Positions 36,201 to 44,711 of a stretch of DNA of 64,000 bases are shown piece by piece. This DNA comes from Cyanobacteria bacterium SZAS LIN-3 (GTDB lineage: Bacteria; Cyanobacteriota; Vampirovibrionia; Obscuribacterales; Obscuribacteraceae): positions 30,518 through 94,517 of the forward strand of contig JAFEAV010000018.1 in the NCBI GenBank assembly GCA_018266215.1. Direction: 5' to 3'. Below the pieces are notes generated by a model that ran no database searches, had not been told where the DNA came from, and was given only the letters and a program-made list of their open reading frames with translations. How positions within the stretch are numbered: position 1 is the stretch's first letter; each line of letters starts with the position of its first letter. The position numbers were made by a program, and so were the translations under genes.

Positions 36201-36711
36201 TGCCCAGACTGTTATTAATAGTCACTATCCAGTGCGCCATCTGCTTGTCTTTAGCGATGGCCAGGGCTTTTTCGTAGGACTCTTTCGACTTGTCCCAATT
36301 TTTTTGATAGGTGTGCACCATGGCAATGGCCACATAATCATTGACGATGCTGTCCGATTGCTGCAATTCCAGATCTATGTCGAGAGCGGCCTGCAGATTG
36401 GTTTGCGCCTCGGCAAAAGTACGCTGCTCGGCCAGGGCCTTGCCCAGTTGATACAGGGCAAGGGCCAGATCGCCTCGTTTTTTCGTACCGTTGAGACGCG
36501 TCACATTCTGACGCAGGGCATCAATTTCAGCAGCACTGGCAGCCGCTCCCCGTCCTTCGCCCTCACGGTCGTCGGCCTGGGCATCGGCCCCCGGGGCGCC
36601 AATCGAGGTGGAGGAATATTCACGCTCTGCCTTGCCCGAAGGCTTGGCCAGAAGCGCACCGGCGCAAATGAGCGAGAGACTGAGACTCAAAAGCAGTGCC
36701 GATTTTTTCAT
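33298..36711 (-). CDS. TPR-CHAT protease, exported
   Basis: A 1137-residue protein with a signal peptide (SALLLSLSLSLICAGALLA), an array of about 14 tetratricopeptide repeats (residues 70-660), a variable linker, and a C-terminal CHAT domain from about residue 790. CHAT is a caspase-like peptidase fold; the catalytic His (about H994, HLATHGLID) and Cys (about C1040, LSACQTGRG) are both present, as is GTPSVMVSLWNVDD. It should be an active cysteine protease held outside the cytoplasm. I start it at the ATG at 36711, one base after the stop of the upstream FecR-like gene; longer starts would bury the signal peptide. Confidence 0.9.
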   Translation of the reverse strand: MKKSALLLSLSLSLICAGALLAKPSGKAEREYSSTSIGAPGADAQADDREGEGRGAAASAAEIDALRQNVTRLNGTKKRGDLALALYQLGKALAEQRTFAEAQTNLQAALDIDLELQQSDSIVNDYVAIAMVHTYQKNWDKSKESYEKALAIAKDKQMAHWIVTINNSLGSNAIYAGQYDVARTYFDQAKAAAKLANDFVGEANARLNLAILAQHEGKLKDAIAETEEAGKLLDGDSKDSLLAAQTALNLGQLKDRAGDLDGAIKQYQLAAESGADFQIEASAWVSLGNIKLSRGKAKEAEADFNKALAIYKAENIKEQLPLVLTRLGCAKADLGEFAEAQKLHAQVVQMAKESKDSDDLYLGQYELANDFYLEGNTERSLAKFEELRKNMSSGLTVSDPGALPDVYNGMGRCYKAMGQNVVARDYYTRAMEMYNQAGNKLAAANCRNSIDCIYLFDSSAGEYRARYDQMMQELAAIPAKDRETRDYKLLCANVAFNYAQSQVNSARYDGALESYKSALASFNECGDIRGQMNALVGMGLTRFSAGRDSKDNALLTEAVGYFDQARKIAQQLGSDEGQWDAAIGAGSCYRTLGNAAEAEKNLRLAIQLFEKQKGHLSRDDSKTFTLDFRRSAFDELVALLFEEKRYDDALAVAERGRARAFLDLLEGRQRNVFGDGKLAVLTGGPAGPNIGGGSKPAPATSQARPDNIAAAPAPAKQGPKPRDTSTQVALVAMADIGMATRGVSVVPRREVDLETALSPINADAPTLEQIKALVASHNTCAVEYFVGPDKLYIFVAHPDGKTEGASYSISRKDLYAMVDKTYTSVITPPANLTDLKGSNDRREKNLADLYSVLLAPVKDMLPKDPEALVTIVPHRSLFLVPFAALIDGNKKFLIENHTLSVVPAIGVLRATEKMAGEQATSAGASQDKLLAFGNPTIKFVPGLGALPYAEQEVKKISSLFGGSDRTMIKTGTAATKSALTALAPGYNVIHLATHGLIDEEHPMDSAVLLATEGADDGILSVRDILKLPPLKAHLVTLSACQTGRGKISGDGVAGLSRSFIIAGTPSVMVSLWNVDDVMTAYQMESFYKDYLASSSKATALRQAQLKTITFMEKGLTQAGSRANPRYWAAFQLVGEAK

Positions 36712-36712
36712 T

Positions 36713-37630
36713 TTAATTGGACTTTCCACGGGCCACATATCCCCCCTGACCATTTACATAATTGAGCACCGCTGCCATTTTTGCCAGATCCTTCAATATT
36801 TTGCGCTCGCGCGGATCACCGTCGGGTTTCCCAAGATCGCTGAGCAACTCACTATCGGTCAAGGCCGTAGCGAGAGAAAATTCAGAAACCGCCATATGAT
36901 CGTTTTCAAACAGTGCGGTGCGGCGGCGAGCCACACTGTCAGCCGGTCTCAGATCGCCGGCCGTGAGCGCCCTGTCGCCGGCAACCAGCTCATGACCATA
37001 CTTGACGGCAACGACAATACCTTCCGAACTGGCCTCACTGTAGCTCTTACCGTTGATTTGGGCGCTGACGGCAGCCTGGTGGATGCGCACCTTGACTCTT
37101 TCATTGAAGGCAGAAAGATTCATCACAATCAAGAGCCCGTCGCGATAGGAGACGATCACCTCGGCGTCCTGGTTGATGCTGACCACGCCGTGGGGGGTGG
37201 TCACAAAAACCATATTGGCCGGTTTGCGCACGCTGACAAAAACAGTCCCGCTCATCAATTGCACATCGGCCGGGGCCGGTCGTTCAAAGTCGCAGCCAGA
37301 CTTGGGCTTGACGATAATGCCGTCGCTGGACTCCCGGGCCTGTGAGACATCGGGAAAGGAATCTTCCTTCAAGCGCTTGATGCAGGCGCCGGGATCAAGC
37401 TTGGGCATGTTCACCGGCCCCATCAAGGGCTGATTGAAGAGGCGCAGATTGGTGACGTCGGTCGGCACCAGCGGTATGACTGTACGATCAGCGCTGAAGG
37501 TCGCCGCAGGCGGGCTGAAGGACTGCGCTTCGGCCACCGGCAGGGGTGACAGCGAAAGCGCGGCAAAAAGCAGGGGCGAAATCAATAGCGCCCGACAGAC
37601 AAAATTACTCGCCTTCAAATAGGACATCAT
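36713..37630 (-). CDS. Exported FecR-like protein
   Basis: A 305-residue protein with a signal peptide (CRALLISPLLFAALSLSPLPVAEA). The middle region (about residues 120-215) resembles a FecR-type beta domain: 'GTVFVSVRKPANMVFVTTPHGVVSI' followed by strands around EVIVSYRDGLLIVMNL and VRIHQAAVSAQING. The last 80 residues are helical and charged. FecR domains are usual in sensors of cell-surface signalling and in structural exported proteins. It lies between the kinase (34 bases upstream) and the CHAT gene (1 base downstream), suggesting one operon. Confidence 0.65.
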   Translation of the reverse strand: MMSYLKASNFVCRALLISPLLFAALSLSPLPVAEAQSFSPPAATFSADRTVIPLVPTDVTNLRLFNQPLMGPVNMPKLDPGACIKRLKEDSFPDVSQARESSDGIIVKPKSGCDFERPAPADVQLMSGTVFVSVRKPANMVFVTTPHGVVSINQDAEVIVSYRDGLLIVMNLSAFNERVKVRIHQAAVSAQINGKSYSEASSEGIVVAVKYGHELVAGDRALTAGDLRPADSVARRRTALFENDHMAVSEFSLATALTDSELLSDLGKPDGDPRERKILKDLAKMAAVLNYVNGQGGYVARGKSN

Positions 37631-37664
37631 GCTTATTACAACAGGTTTAGCGCCAAATTTAGGA

Positions 37665-39023
37665 TTATTTTTTCGGTAAGCTTTCGCGCAGCTGTTCGAC
37701 TACGTGGCGCAGCTCTTCTGCGCTCTGGTAGCGCTCTTCCGGTGCTTTTTTCAGCAGCTTATTGACTACAGGCTCAAAAGGATTTTCCCCGGCCAGCTCG
37801 GGCCGGATGGTCGACATCGGCGGCGGCTCTTCCAGAAGGTGCTTCATCAGGATTGATTCGGCACTCTCACCGTCAAATGGTACGCGACCGGTGAGCATTT
37901 CAAAAATCATGATGCCCACGGCATAAAGGTCGGTGCGGATATCAATCGGCTTGTCTTTGAGCTGCTCGGGAGCAATATACTCGGGGGTGCCAACCATACG
38001 ACCGGTCTTGGTCAGACGCTTGGCGCCCTGCACCATGTTCGAGATGCCGAAGTCCACGATTTTTACCCAGTCGGGTCGATCCGACTTGGTTTGCAAAAGC
38101 ACGTTATCGGGCTTGAGGTCCCGGTGGATAATGCCCGAGCTGTGCGCTTCTTCCAGGCCGTGGCAGATCTGGATAATGATATTGGCGGTGGTGTCATAGT
38201 CGAGGGGACCGCCGTTGTGGATCCTGTCGGCCAGAGCCTCGCCCTTGATGTATTCCATGACGATATAAGGCTCGCGCCCGTCGATACTGCCTACGTCATA
38301 GACGGCGACGATATTGGGGTGATTGAGCTTGGCCGTCAGCTTGCCCTCGCGCTCAAAGCGCTCCACCGAAGTCTTATTGGATGTGAGCCAGCCCTGCATC
38401 ACTTTGATAACTACAACGCGTTCCATCTGCAAATGGTGCGCGCGGTAGACGATAGCCATACCGCCCTCGCCCAGGACCGACTGGACAAGATATTTGGAGT
38501 CGATGGTTTTGCCGATCAAAGTCGAGTAGGGCTGCCCGTTTTCGTCCATGGTCAGCATGTCCTGACTCTGTTCGGCCAGCTCCGGCGTAATCGTACCTTT
38601 GGTCGGAGAAGAGGAAGCGGTGGGCCCGGAGGGCACGCCGGGAGGCGCAGCCCAGGCGCTTACCGGCGCAGTCGATATGTCGGTGGTTTCGTTTTGCACC
38701 GGCTGACTCTGACTGTACTGCTGACTGGCGGGAGAAAGCTGCGTGGCCGTGGGCGAGTTGACCGGCGTCTTGACCGTAATGTCGGAGCTGCTTTTCACCT
38801 CCGCCAGTGAGCTGCGATCAAAAGCACAGAAGCTGGCGTAGCCGGGATAAAAGCGACCGCAGACAGGGCAACTCTTGCGCGTAAGACCGTTGGCTGTAGC
38901 CAGAGAAAGATCAGTACCATCGAAGCCGCAAAATTTTGCCGACCGCGGGAAGCTGGCACCACAGGTGGGGCAAGGCACTTGCTTTTCGCTGGTGGAGGCG
39001 GCTCCAGGGCCGGGCGGACTCAT
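37665..39023 (-). CDS. Ser/Thr protein kinase with two N-terminal zinc ribbons
   Basis: A 452-residue soluble kinase. Two zinc ribbons open the protein (CPTCGASFPRSAKFCGFDG and CPVCGRFYPGYASFCAFD), followed by a disordered Ser/Pro/Gln linker and a complete kinase domain from about residue 180. GEGGMAIVYRA is the glycine loop, VVVIKVM has the ATP lysine, IIHRDLKPDN the RD catalytic loop and VDFGIS the DFG motif; EYIAPEQL closes the activation segment. No membrane helix follows. All active residues are intact. It shares ATGA with the zinc-ribbon/PEGA gene upstream. Confidence 0.93.
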   Translation of the reverse strand: MSPPGPGAASTSEKQVPCPTCGASFPRSAKFCGFDGTDLSLATANGLTRKSCPVCGRFYPGYASFCAFDRSSLAEVKSSSDITVKTPVNSPTATQLSPASQQYSQSQPVQNETTDISTAPVSAWAAPPGVPSGPTASSSPTKGTITPELAEQSQDMLTMDENGQPYSTLIGKTIDSKYLVQSVLGEGGMAIVYRAHHLQMERVVVIKVMQGWLTSNKTSVERFEREGKLTAKLNHPNIVAVYDVGSIDGREPYIVMEYIKGEALADRIHNGGPLDYDTTANIIIQICHGLEEAHSSGIIHRDLKPDNVLLQTKSDRPDWVKIVDFGISNMVQGAKRLTKTGRMVGTPEYIAPEQLKDKPIDIRTDLYAVGIMIFEMLTGRVPFDGESAESILMKHLLEEPPPMSTIRPELAGENPFEPVVNKLLKKAPEERYQSAEELRHVVEQLRESLPKK

Positions 39024-39784
39024 TTACTCTTCTCCCCAAAGGTTCTGGGCAACTCCAGGGGACTGTCAAAACCGAGCAAGTTGATTGTCCCTTTGCGCAC
39101 ATCAATGATTTGTGAGACGGTCTCGAAGCCTTCCTTACTGAAGCGCGCCAGATAATTGCCACCTTCCAGATTAGCAAAAGCCAGACTTCTGGCATTGCCG
39201 GTCGAACCAAGCCAGTAGAGCTTCTTATCACCTGATTCCAATATTACATTGACGTTGGGCTCAGCGGTATAGAGCACCAGACCGTCCTGGACCGGGGAGG
39301 TGAGGGAGTAAAAGGTGCGGGCGAAATTGACCTTGGAAAAATAGGCGACGGCCAGAGCGCTGATCAGACCAAGGCCAACATAAACAAGCATGGACGGAAG
39401 CATACCGGCTGAGACAACAGCGGACGAGGCAGCGACAGCGGAGCCGCCGCTGGGGCGCTCCACCACCCGCAAACGTTCGGGCACCTCGGAACGATCCTGC
39501 ACCCCCGAAATTTCCATGGTGAATTTTTCCAGGGCTTCGGAGTTACCGGCACCAAGTTGACGTTTTTGAATTTCAGCACCGCAAAATATGCAGTAGCGAT
39601 TGTTGAGCTCGTCCGATTTATGACAGCTGGTGCACTCGCGTTTTTTTACGCCCCGGGCTTTGCGCAGGGCAGCCATACGGGCGCTGAGCACTTTGCCGCA
39701 GGCAACGCAAAAGGACATATCAGGAGCATTGGCGTTTCCACAACTGCCACAGGCTATAGTATTGGTAGTTGGCTTGGACGGCAT
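39020..39784 (-). CDS. Zinc-ribbon, single-pass, PEGA-like protein
   Basis: A 254-residue protein with two cytoplasmic zinc ribbons (CGSCGNANAPDMSFCVACG and CTSCHKSDELNNRYCIFCG), a membrane helix near residues 130-150 (SMLVYVGLGLISALAVAYF), and an external domain with a PEGA-like pattern (LEGGNYLARFSKEGFETVSQ). It is translationally coupled to the kinase through a 4-base overlap. The shared double zinc ribbons suggest that the two proteins interact or sit on the same scaffold, with this one as the envelope-facing sensor; that is inference. Confidence 0.78.
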   Translation of the reverse strand: MPSKPTTNTIACGSCGNANAPDMSFCVACGKVLSARMAALRKARGVKKRECTSCHKSDELNNRYCIFCGAEIQKRQLGAGNSEALEKFTMEISGVQDRSEVPERLRVVERPSGGSAVAASSAVVSAGMLPSMLVYVGLGLISALAVAYFSKVNFARTFYSLTSPVQDGLVLYTAEPNVNVILESGDKKLYWLGSTGNARSLAFANLEGGNYLARFSKEGFETVSQIIDVRKGTINLLGFDSPLELPRTFGEKSK

Positions 39785-39817
39785 GCTGCGATTGTACCTA
39801 ACAATGGCCCCAAACTA

Positions 39818-39846
39818 AAACAGGACCAAGAGGTTTGGTCCTGTTT
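39818..39846 (-). terminator. Rho-independent terminator between two minus-strand units
   Basis: AAACAGGACCAA (39818-39829) and TTGGTCCTGTTT (39835-39846) form a perfect 12-base stem with a 5-base loop. On the minus strand the stem is followed by TTTTAG. It lies 42 bases after the stop of the gene at 39888 and just before the zinc-ribbon/PEGA gene, so it separates the two transcription units. Confidence 0.85.
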
Positions 39847-39887
39847 CCGGCAAAATTTGTTATATCCGGCGGCTATACCGGGACTGC

Positions 39888-41159
39888 CTAAAAGGCAGCC
39901 AGGTCTATTTCTACGGTCTTGGCATTTTCCGCTCTCTGGGAAGCTTCAATCAAAGCCAGGGCTTCGTTGACGCTCTCCAGACCGGACTCTTCCCCGCTGC
40001 TATGGGTAGCAAAAGCGGGGCTCAGGGCCAGCTGACCGTAAGCCAGGCCGAGTTCTTCGGCGGTGGCGGCCATCAAACCGGAAATACTGGCTTTGCCGCG
40101 CTGCTTTTGAATGGCCACGGCCAGATCGACGGCCATCTGATTGCCGATTACATTTTTCACAGCATCAACAGCGGCCGTGCCCGAAAGGACTTTCTCAGCC
40201 AGGGCCTGGGCCTTAGCCAGAGAAGACAGAAGCGGGCTTTTGGCGTTTTTTGCCTTCAAATCAAGGGCCACAAGCTCAGCCAGGAGGGCGCGGCGATAGC
40301 GCGGGGCACCGAGCTGAGCGCCATGACGCTCACCGGCACTGAGGACCCGAGCTTTGAGCACGTCCCTGCCCAGATCCGGGAAGCCGGGGGCAAGTTTTTC
40401 CACCAGGCGCTCGACCTTGCCGTTCCACAGGGCAGCGTCACTGAGGACGCGCTGCAGGCGGGCGTTGGAGAGCTTCATCGGCACCGATTCCACGATCGCC
40501 AGCAGCTCCTCGGACCAGTTGGTGGAGAGGTAGGCAAAAATCTGCTTCTGCCTTGCACTGATGAGGTTTTCGCGGTTGTTTACAAGCTCACCCACCTCGG
40601 CTTTCACATCGCCGATGCGGCTTATCGAGGGCAATTTGATAATCGGTCTTTCACTGATGGCGGTCAAAGTAGCCGCCAGGTCAAAGTCGGCGCTCACGGT
40701 CACCTTGATCGTGACGTGCTCCGAGCCTTTCTGCGCTTCCTCGGCCTTGAGCCAGGCATTGGGTGTGACGTAACCGACCAGGGAGCCGACACCGGGACGA
40801 CTCTGGTCAAGACGCACAACCAGCGAGCCCTGGGCCAGATAGGGCGAACCTATCAGCACCCGGTCGATAGAAACGGTCTCATCCTGCAAAAGCGGGCGCA
40901 CGTCGATCTGGCGACCATTTACAACGATGTCGTTGACGCCCACGGCAGCGCTCAGTACATTGGACTGGCTCATTGTGGCCGTCTCATCGAGCAGCAGGCT
41001 CAGGTCCTCGGGCAAGGCCATGATGGCCATTTCCGCCACCTGGCGGCTGAGCTCGTTATCCAGACGCACGCCGTATTCGCGGACTCGCACCTGCGACAGT
41101 CTGACAAGCTCGAGGCTCAGCTCTATTTGATTAGAATCAAGGTTTTTTTCGTCAGGCAT
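39888..41159 (-). CDS. Hypothetical soluble protein
   Basis: A 423-residue protein with no signal peptide, membrane helix or cysteine cluster. The first 200 residues mix strands and helices (SLVVRLDQSRPGVGSLVGYV; VTIKVTVSADFDLAAT resembles an exported-domain strand pair). The remaining 220 residues are helical and Ala/Leu-rich. An AGAGG lies close to the ATG. It is the last gene before the terminator at 39818-39846 and follows the sigma-like gene by 74 bases. I do not recognise a family. Confidence 0.65.
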   Translation of the reverse strand: MPDEKNLDSNQIELSLELVRLSQVRVREYGVRLDNELSRQVAEMAIMALPEDLSLLLDETATMSQSNVLSAAVGVNDIVVNGRQIDVRPLLQDETVSIDRVLIGSPYLAQGSLVVRLDQSRPGVGSLVGYVTPNAWLKAEEAQKGSEHVTIKVTVSADFDLAATLTAISERPIIKLPSISRIGDVKAEVGELVNNRENLISARQKQIFAYLSTNWSEELLAIVESVPMKLSNARLQRVLSDAALWNGKVERLVEKLAPGFPDLGRDVLKARVLSAGERHGAQLGAPRYRRALLAELVALDLKAKNAKSPLLSSLAKAQALAEKVLSGTAAVDAVKNVIGNQMAVDLAVAIQKQRGKASISGLMAATAEELGLAYGQLALSPAFATHSSGEESGLESVNEALALIEASQRAENAKTVEIDLAAF

Positions 41160-41233
41160 CTGCCTCTACCATTTTGCTCATCAGGTCCAGGGTGCTACCC
41201 CTCACATTCACTAAGACTCATCTGGCTAAAAAA

Positions 41234-42700
41234 TTAGTCGGGAAATAAAGAAAGACGGCTTTTTTGCCTGAGAATCTGCCAGGTGGCCTCTTCCGGAGAT
41301 AAATACTCCTCCAGCTCACCCCAGGTGGTGAAAGGACGACCGCGCTCGATTTTCTTGACGATGTCGGCGGGTAGACCGAGGGCGGAAAGACTTTCAGCAC
41401 TGGCATGATTAACGTCAACACGCGACTTATTTACGGGGGGCGCCTTGAGCACGGCACCGCGATCGATGGCAGTCTGCATTGATTTGGCGTCCAGAAGGCC
41501 CAGTTTGAGCGCTTCTTCAAAGCCGGACAGCGGACGCTTGCCTGTAATTTTCTGGGCGCATTCCTTGGTCAGACCGAGAATGTCGATCATATCGCGGGTG
41601 GTGCAGCCATTAAGATCGACAGGCACAAAGCAAGCAACGGCACCGTTTTTGACTATTTCTTCAATACGATTGGCTTTGACTACGGCGCGGTCGACCAGCT
41701 CGGCCATCGCATAATACTGGCGATTGACTATCAATTTTTCCACTTCGCCTTCGGTCAAACCAAGCTGGTGAGACAGTTCGCGTCGGGAAGCGGTATTGAC
41801 GTTGACGTCGGTTTGCCAGCATTCGGCCAGACCGGGAAGTCTTTTGCGAATATTACCCCGAATCATGTCCAGACCCTTATCGAGCAAAACCTGACAGCGA
41901 GCGATTTTGCGAGCCTGCGTCTCCCCGGCGATACCGAGCAGATCGCACACTTCACGCATGGTCAGCTCCTGCTCAGGTTTTGACTTGGGCGTCAGACCGA
42001 GACCAAACATACAGTCGACAACAATAAGCGGTTCTTGAGCCAGGCTTTTATCCTGCAGCATGGCAGTAAGCTCGGTGCGCAATTGATTGAGCTGACCGAC
42101 CTGTTCGCTGGATAAAATGCGGTTCTCAGGACCGTATTTGATATCATCGGCGGTGTTCTGCCGGGGGTCTTCCTGCTCAGGATCAAGATTGAGGTCCTGC
42201 AGTGTTTCTTTTTCCCACTGCCACTCTTCCTTTATATAGTCGACCACAGCGTTGTGCACACTGCGCTGCGCATAAGCCGGGAGCAGCACCTTGAAGCCGT
42301 CTTCAGAGCCTGAGGTGAGGTGCCTTTGCAAAACGCCTTCCATCTTCTGTGCCAGTTCGACAGCCATGGAAACAGCCTGACTTTTTTGAAAATCGAGGGG
42401 CTGTTTGCGCTGGGCTAGAAATCTGCGCAGATGCTGATTGCATGTAAGCATGCGGGCAAACATCGGCTGATAATAATGATCGCGCAAGAGTGAAACAAAT
42501 TTGCCGCGCTCATCGCCGAGAGCCAGAGCCTTCAAATACAAACTTTTAGCCCCCAGTCTCTCAAAAAGATCGGCCAGAGATACATCTTTCGTCCGGGGCT
42601 TAGATCCGCTTTCCAGGCCGTCCTTAACGCTGTCAAGCACGGGCTTCCATTCGGGGGCCAGGGTCAAAACTTCTTCGATAGCGCTACTGCTGGTGAGCAA
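41234..42700 (-). CDS. Sigma-factor-like protein fused to helix-hairpin-helix modules
   Basis: A 488-residue soluble protein. The N-terminal 290 residues have the helical layout of sigma-70-type factors: a region resembling sigma-2 with LLPAYAQRSVHNAVVDYIKE, and a late helix-turn-helix-like stretch TMREVCDLLGIAGETQARKI that could be region 4. After this come three helix-hairpin-helix modules like ComEA (DVNVNTASRRELSHQLGL, PVDLNGCTTRDMIDILGL, RVDVNHASAESLSALGLP). HhH motifs bind DNA or proteins. It starts at TTG with GAGGGTG upstream, one base after the previous stop. The sigma assignment is tentative; the HhH modules are clear. Confidence 0.65.
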   Translation of the reverse strand: MLTSSSAIEEVLTLAPEWKPVLDSVKDGLESGSKPRTKDVSLADLFERLGAKSLYLKALALGDERGKFVSLLRDHYYQPMFARMLTCNQHLRRFLAQRKQPLDFQKSQAVSMAVELAQKMEGVLQRHLTSGSEDGFKVLLPAYAQRSVHNAVVDYIKEEWQWEKETLQDLNLDPEQEDPRQNTADDIKYGPENRILSSEQVGQLNQLRTELTAMLQDKSLAQEPLIVVDCMFGLGLTPKSKPEQELTMREVCDLLGIAGETQARKIARCQVLLDKGLDMIRGNIRKRLPGLAECWQTDVNVNTASRRELSHQLGLTEGEVEKLIVNRQYYAMAELVDRAVVKANRIEEIVKNGAVACFVPVDLNGCTTRDMIDILGLTKECAQKITGKRPLSGFEEALKLGLLDAKSMQTAIDRGAVLKAPPVNKSRVDVNHASAESLSALGLPADIVKKIERGRPFTTWGELEEYLSPEEATWQILRQKSRLSLFPD

Positions 42701-42701
42701 A

Positions 42702-43181
42702 CTAAGGCACCCTCATCGATGGGGTCGACGGCACATTATTGACCTGGTCATAAGACATATTCATGGCGATACCCACCGCCAGCCAGGATACCCACAAGGC
42801 CAGGCCCAGTAGATATACAAGCACCTTGGCCGCGGTATCGCGCGAGCTGGAGAATATCTGTCTGGCACCAAATCTGCAGTCAATAAACCAGAGCACATAA
42901 ATAAGTGCGGCGGAAAAAAGGCCAATAGCCCCAACTCTTCCGGCCCGGTCGAAACTATCGTCCGAATTGTGACCGGCAAAGAAAAGATAGGTAAACAAAT
43001 AAGGAATAAAATAGGAGGCCGGAATCCACCAGAATTGCAGAGCAAGCGAAACAATTTCACCCTCCGCCTTCTTCTTGGCAAGCGCAGGCTCAGCGACAAC
43101 CGGCACAGTTTCGGTCACGGCAGGAGGTGCCAGGGGATTTACTGTAGATTCTGAAACTGATTCGGAGGAAGATTCGGTCAT
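42702..43181 (-). CDS. Small polytopic membrane protein
   Basis: A 159-residue protein with a Ser/Pro/Val-rich cytoplasmic N-terminus of about 50 residues and three membrane helices (FWWIPASYFIPYLFTYLFF; VGAIGLFSAALIYVLWFI; VLVYLLGLALWVSWLAVGI). No motif identifies it. It is the first gene of the minus-strand unit with the sigma-like gene, one base apart, so it could anchor the sigma-like protein in an anti-sigma-like way; this is only suggested by position. Confidence 0.65.
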   Translation of the reverse strand: MTESSSESVSESTVNPLAPPAVTETVPVVAEPALAKKKAEGEIVSLALQFWWIPASYFIPYLFTYLFFAGHNSDDSFDRAGRVGAIGLFSAALIYVLWFIDCRFGARQIFSSSRDTAAKVLVYLLGLALWVSWLAVGIAMNMSYDQVNNVPSTPSMRVP

Positions 43182-43225
43182 CTAGATTGTCAGGCCATTT
43201 TTCGACTGGGTCATATTATTGTATA

Positions 43226-43262
43226 GGGTCAACCCCAATCTTTTGTGTGGCCGGGGCCCCGG
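43226..43262. promoter_or_regulatory. Palindromes in the divergent promoter region
   Basis: GGGTCAACCC (43226-43235) and the perfect palindrome CCGGGGCCCCGG (43251-43262) lie between the divergent membrane-protein and trypsin-like genes. A nearby TATAGGG could be part of a promoter. They may be operators; no regulator is known. Confidence 0.35.
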
Positions 43263-43304
43263 GGCGTTAAGATCAAGCATTAGAGGACCGTTAGGAAGCA
43301 CCAC

Positions 43305-44711
43305 TTGGCAAAAACAGCGCGCAGAGCAAACAGCACTTTTACCAATCTAGGCTTCAACCCGGACGTTTACGCCGGTGCACTGGCCCACATCATCAAGGTG
43401 GAAACCACCGACCAGGGCCGACGCGAGACGGTTCTCGGTCAGGCCTGGCTGGCCGGCATAGGCAAGCTGGTCACCTGCGGCCACGTTGTCGAGCCCCACT
43501 TAAAAGAAGCCGGCTCATTGATCGTTACCTTTCCTTACTCCGGCAACCGTTATCCGATCAAAGAGATGCGCTTGCATCCCTCTTATGCCAGACAATCCGA
43601 CGGCCTGGTCAAGTTTGACGCTGCTTTGTTGCTGGTCGAACTCAACGAGCCCGAGCTATCGGCCAATATTCTGCCCATCATCTACGAGAAGGATCTGCCC
43701 TCACAGCTGGCTCTGACGGCTGTCCGATATCCGGTGCACCTGGGCCAGTACAGCTCGGCCCTCAATCCCCTGGCTCAATCCGGACGCCTGCTTGGCCCCC
43801 TGCGCAAAAACGACGACTTCCACCTCCTGCATGACACAGCACTGGCCCCGGGCGACTCCGGCGCTCCCATCTTCGACAACGAATCTCTGGTCGCCCTGCA
43901 CTGCGGCGACACGGCCACCCTGCCGGGTCTGAACCTGCCGACGACATCAATCCGTCTGGCTCTCTGGGTAGACGCCCTGCGGGACCTTGGCATAGAAGGT
44001 CTGATGGCCGGCGGCGGCGGCGGCAGACAGGCCAGCCAGGCCAGTCCGGCCCTGGCCATCGTCGCTTTCTGGTTGGTTTTTCTGGCCACAATAGGCGGTG
44101 TCAGCGCCTACAGAGCCTATCCCACCCTTTCGAAATTGCGGGTCGATAACAGCGCCATCAAGCCTCTTACAGTCACTTTCAACCATCCGCTCGATGAATA
44201 CGAGTACTACCAGGAAGCGACACTCACCCTGGAAGCGCACTCCGACTGTATGGCTTACCTATATATGGATGCCGGCAACGGTCATTTCCAGAGACTTTTT
44301 CCTAATTTCCCAAAAAGCGACGATGAGATTAATCCCTCGTCCTACACCCTATCGGCCGGAACGACCCGAAGAGTAGACCAGGTGGGCAATGCGGAGATTC
44401 GCGTCGACTGCGACGCGGCAAAATTACATCTGATCGTCCTAAAATCCGGACAGGCCCCGTTGAAGATAGTGCCGTCGTATGAGTACGTGAAGAGCGGCAG
44501 CGGCACCGACCTCATTAATATGAACGATACGACGCCCGAGGTCGAGGAAGCCAGAAGCAGACAGAAAAACAATCCGGACCAGGTGCTGGAGTTTGTATTC
44601 GACAGTCCGCAAGCCACCAAAGAATCTCGCGAGCGCTACCTGCAGAACAAAAACAAGCAATCCAAGGCATCTCCTGCTCCCAATAATTCAGAAACTCAGA
44701 GGACAGAATAA
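43305..44711 (+). CDS. Trypsin-like serine protease with membrane helix and DUF4384-type domain
   Basis: A 468-residue protein. Residues 20-230 are a trypsin-like fold with the full triad: His60 in TCGHVV, Asp105 in KFDAALLLVE and Ser185 in APGDSGAPIF. A Gly-rich linker leads to one membrane helix (about 247-268), then an external domain resembling DUF4384 (TLTLEAHSDCMAYLYMDAG, RLFPNF, LSAGTTRRV). There is no N-terminal signal peptide, so the protease domain is predicted to be cytoplasmic, which is unusual for this fold. It starts at TTG with AGGA upstream and overlaps the next gene by one base (TAATG). Confidence 0.85.
   Translation: MAKTARRANSTFTNLGFNPDVYAGALAHIIKVETTDQGRRETVLGQAWLAGIGKLVTCGHVVEPHLKEAGSLIVTFPYSGNRYPIKEMRLHPSYARQSDGLVKFDAALLLVELNEPELSANILPIIYEKDLPSQLALTAVRYPVHLGQYSSALNPLAQSGRLLGPLRKNDDFHLLHDTALAPGDSGAPIFDNESLVALHCGDTATLPGLNLPTTSIRLALWVDALRDLGIEGLMAGGGGGRQASQASPALAIVAFWLVFLATIGGVSAYRAYPTLSKLRVDNSAIKPLTVTFNHPLDEYEYYQEATLTLEAHSDCMAYLYMDAGNGHFQRLFPNFPKSDDEINPSSYTLSAGTTRRVDQVGNAEIRVDCDAAKLHLIVLKSGQAPLKIVPSYEYVKSGSGTDLINMNDTTPEVEEARSRQKNNPDQVLEFVFDSPQATKESRERYLQNKNKQSKASPAPNNSETQRTE

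Noticed and set aside
39888..41159. Possible DUF1822-type partner of a sigma factor, as seen in cyanobacteria
   Set aside because: Only the position suggests it; I do not see DUF1822 sequence features.
40002..41237. Long plus-strand open frame antisense to the hypothetical gene at 39888
   Set aside because: Low-complexity His/Gln/Gly-rich translation typical of antisense frames; no ribosome site.
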